DNA of 64,000 nt from Blautia sp. MSJ-19 (GTDB lineage Bacteria; Bacillota; Clostridia; Lachnospirales; Lachnospiraceae). The stretch lies in contig NZ_JAHLQA010000004.1 of assembly GCF_018918125.1 (NCBI RefSeq), forward strand, positions 1 through 64,000. The letters run 5' to 3'. Shown here piece by piece: positions 62,428 to 64,000 of the stretch. Positions within the stretch are counted from its first letter, which is position 1; each line of letters starts with the position of its first letter. Below the pieces are notes generated by a model that ran no database searches, was not told the origin of the DNA, and saw nothing but the letters and a program-made list of their open reading frames with translations. The position numbers and the translations under genes were made by a program.

Positions 62428-63672
62428 TTATTTCGGGCTGACGATTTTTCCTGCAATCGCACATGCCGCTGCAGTTTTTGGAGATGCCAGATAGATTTCT
62501 ACCTTGGAAGTTCCCATACGACCAAGGAAGTTACGGTTGTTTGTTGCCACAACACGCTCTCCGTCTGTCAGGATACCGCCTGCACGTCCACAGCACAGTC
62601 CACATCCCGGATGTGTGATCATTGCGCCTGCCTCTGCCAGAGTGTCCAGAATACCAAGCTCGATCGCCTGTCTGTAAATCTTGCGGCTTGCCGGTGTTAC
62701 GATCAGTTTTACATAGTCGGCAACTTTTTTGCCTTTCAGAACTTCAGCGGCTGCTGCAAGGTCTTCCAGACGGCCGTTTGTACAGGATCCGATAAATACC
62801 TGATCGATCTCAGTTCCTTCCAGGGTGCTGACATCACGGATCTTGTCTACCTGTGACGGGCATGCCATAACCGGAACAAGGTCCTCGGCACGGTAAGTTA
62901 TTGTCTTGAGATATGCTGCATCCTCATCACCGACAAGGCTCTTCTGGAAATCATTCAGTTCAATCTCACAGTACTCTGCTGTCTTTTCATCCGGTGTGAA
63001 GAGTGCACATTTTGCACCGGCTTCGATCGCCATGTTTGCGATAGTCATGCGGCTTGCCACGGACATATTCTTGACTGCGCTTCCTGTGAATTCCAGTGCA
63101 CGGTAAGTAGCACCATCTGCGCCGAGATCTCCGATCAGACGAAGGATCACATCTTTGGACATAACATTCTCCGGAAGTTCTCCCTCGATCACAACCTTAA
63201 TAGTCTCCGGAACTTTGATCCACATGGTTCCTGTTCCAAGGATACTTGCCATCTCTGTATATCCGATACCAGAAGAAAATGCGCCGACACATCCGTAAGT
63301 AGTTGTGTGGCTGTCTGTACCAAATACGATATTACCCGGTTTGACATAGCCAGCCTCTGTCATCAGCTGATGGCAGATTCCGTCACTTCTGTGTACGTTT
63401 TTCATTCCGTATTTCTCTGCAAAAGCATCTCCTGTGTGGAAATGTCTGGTATCGTCAAGCTGGCTTGCCGGAACAAGGTGGTCATAGATCAGAACTACCT
63501 TATCCGGGTCCCATAATTTCTGAAATCCCATCTCTTCAAATTTCTCTGCAACAAATGGAATAAAAATATCATGGATCATGACTCTGTCCACATTAACGGT
63601 CACGATATCGCCAGGTTTTACAGCATGACCCACATTGTTTCTGATAATCTTTTCGATAACTGTTTCGCCCAT
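62428..63672 (-). CDS. leuC: 3-isopropylmalate dehydratase-type large subunit
   Basis: The 414-residue aconitase-family protein has HRSDGICHQLM, GTDSHTTTYGCVGAFSSGIG (substrate and iron site), and the three Fe-S cysteines in FIGSCTNGR and HPGCGLCCGRAGG. The 414-residue form belongs to the shorter LeuC/HacA/DmdA group, so isopropylmalate, homoaconitate or dimethylmalate are all possible. It starts at 63672 with AGGAGG 8 bases upstream, 13 bases after the small subunit. Confidence 0.92.
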   Translation of the reverse strand: MGETVIEKIIRNNVGHAVKPGDIVTVNVDRVMIHDIFIPFVAEKFEEMGFQKLWDPDKVVLIYDHLVPASQLDDTRHFHTGDAFAEKYGMKNVHRSDGICHQLMTEAGYVKPGNIVFGTDSHTTTYGCVGAFSSGIGYTEMASILGTGTMWIKVPETIKVVIEGELPENVMSKDVILRLIGDLGADGATYRALEFTGSAVKNMSVASRMTIANMAIEAGAKCALFTPDEKTAEYCEIELNDFQKSLVGDEDAAYLKTITYRAEDLVPVMACPSQVDKIRDVSTLEGTEIDQVFIGSCTNGRLEDLAAAAEVLKGKKVADYVKLIVTPASRKIYRQAIELGILDTLAEAGAMITHPGCGLCCGRAGGILTDGERVVATNNRNFLGRMGTSKVEIYLASPKTAAACAIAGKIVSPK

Positions 63673-63685
63673 CTGACTCACCTCC

Positions 63686-64000
63686 TTAGTCCAGTCCATT
63701 CAGTTTACGCATGGCTTTTACAAGTCCGCCAGCCTGGATGATGCTCATCAGGTTCTCCGGCAGAGAAGCGATCGGGTACTGTTTTCCATCATAGTCAACA
63801 TGTTCATTCATCACAACAGTCACGGTATCTCCCTCTTTGATATCATCGTGGAGATCCGGCTGCTCGATCAGCAGAAGTCCATTGTTGATGGAGTTTCTGA
63901 AGAAAATTCTTGCAAAAGATTTTGCAATGACACACTGGATTCCCAGTGCCTTGATGATCTCCGGTGCCTGCTCTCTGGAAGAGCCGCAGCCGAAGTTTTT
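63686..64000 (-). CDS. leuD: 3-isopropylmalate dehydratase-type small subunit (partial)
   Basis: The last 104 residues are visible, starting with [20 protein letters not shown], the LeuD swivel-domain signature, and ending with [10 protein letters not shown]. The N-terminus lies outside the window. With the large subunit it forms the two-chain hydro-lyase. The small subunit precedes the large one, reversed from the E. coli leuCD order. Confidence 0.94.
   Translation of the reverse strand, partial: KNFGCGSSREQAPEIIKALGIQCVIAKSFARIFFRNSINNGLLLIEQPDLHDDIKEGDTVTVVMNEHVDYDGKQYPIASLPENLMSIIQAGGLVKAMRKLNGLD

Overview
The window is a chromosomal segment of a Gram-positive, low-to-mid-GC Clostridium relative of the family Lachnospiraceae. 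The first 324 bases are the 5' end of a 16S rRNA gene on the minus strand. That stretch, including its V1-V2 part, reads like the Blautia group, although I could not run a search. The protein families agree with this: RadA, ClpC, a Spo0A-type effector protein, SigH, LarB/LarC, a DUF5721 protein and two AGCS symporters. Nearly all genes lie on the minus strand. Only cspA, the DUF5721 gene, glnS, a dicarboxylate/amino-acid symporter and a TetR gene are on plus. No phage, transposon, CRISPR array or defence island is visible, so this looks like core chromosome.

Layout, in window order. (1) 1-6.7 kb: the rrn operon start with two tandem promoters; radA with a small conserved gene; clpC behind a GntR regulator; an SseB-domain gene. 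(2) 6.6-10.2 kb: purine operon purE-purM-purN-purD behind a near-consensus promoter. (3) 10.3-19 kb: M29-like aminopeptidase, HD nucleotidase, small membrane proteins and VanZ; pyrimidine genes pyrF-pyrK-pyrD and pyrE, with a MATE pump between them. (4) 19-29 kb: cspA with a terminator-like leader hairpin, DegV, DUF5721 and a Spo0A-effector-only protein that overlap tail to tail, htpG with a perfect CIRCE, a large wall-anchored surface protein, and a maf/HAD operon. (5) 29-36.5 kb: tRNA-Thr(GGT), glnS, and a housekeeping operon (degenerate glycerol-1-phosphate dehydrogenase, ispF, cysS, mrnC, rlmB, sigH). (6) 36.5-48.8 kb: beta-lactamase-fold surface protein, XPD/DinG-like helicase with a nuclease-like domain, HPr-like protein without the catalytic His, aspartate kinase, DUF2325, TrmO, alanine symporter, patatin, larC, larB and a C39-like peptidase candidate. 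(7) 49-64 kb: acidic amino-acid/dicarboxylate symporter, aldose epimerase with a hairpin over its ribosome site, an MMPL/secreted-partner export pair with a divergent TetR gene, a FAD oxidoreductase with a long leader, TspO, a 2-hydroxycarboxylate transporter, a glycine-riboswitch-controlled AGCS symporter, and leuC/leuD running off the end.

Metabolically the window joins de novo purine and pyrimidine synthesis with amino-acid and organic-acid uptake. It also carries stress control (ClpC, HtpG/CIRCE, Csp), sporulation-type regulators (SigH, Spo0A-like) and cell-surface functions. I see no single obvious novel system. The most unusual items are local: compact terminator/promoter overlaps (one is CIRCE itself), a ribosome-site-sequestering inverted repeat, an internally deleted dehydrogenase kept in a housekeeping operon, a His-less HPr, and clpC controlled from a GntR operon instead of ctsR-mcsAB.
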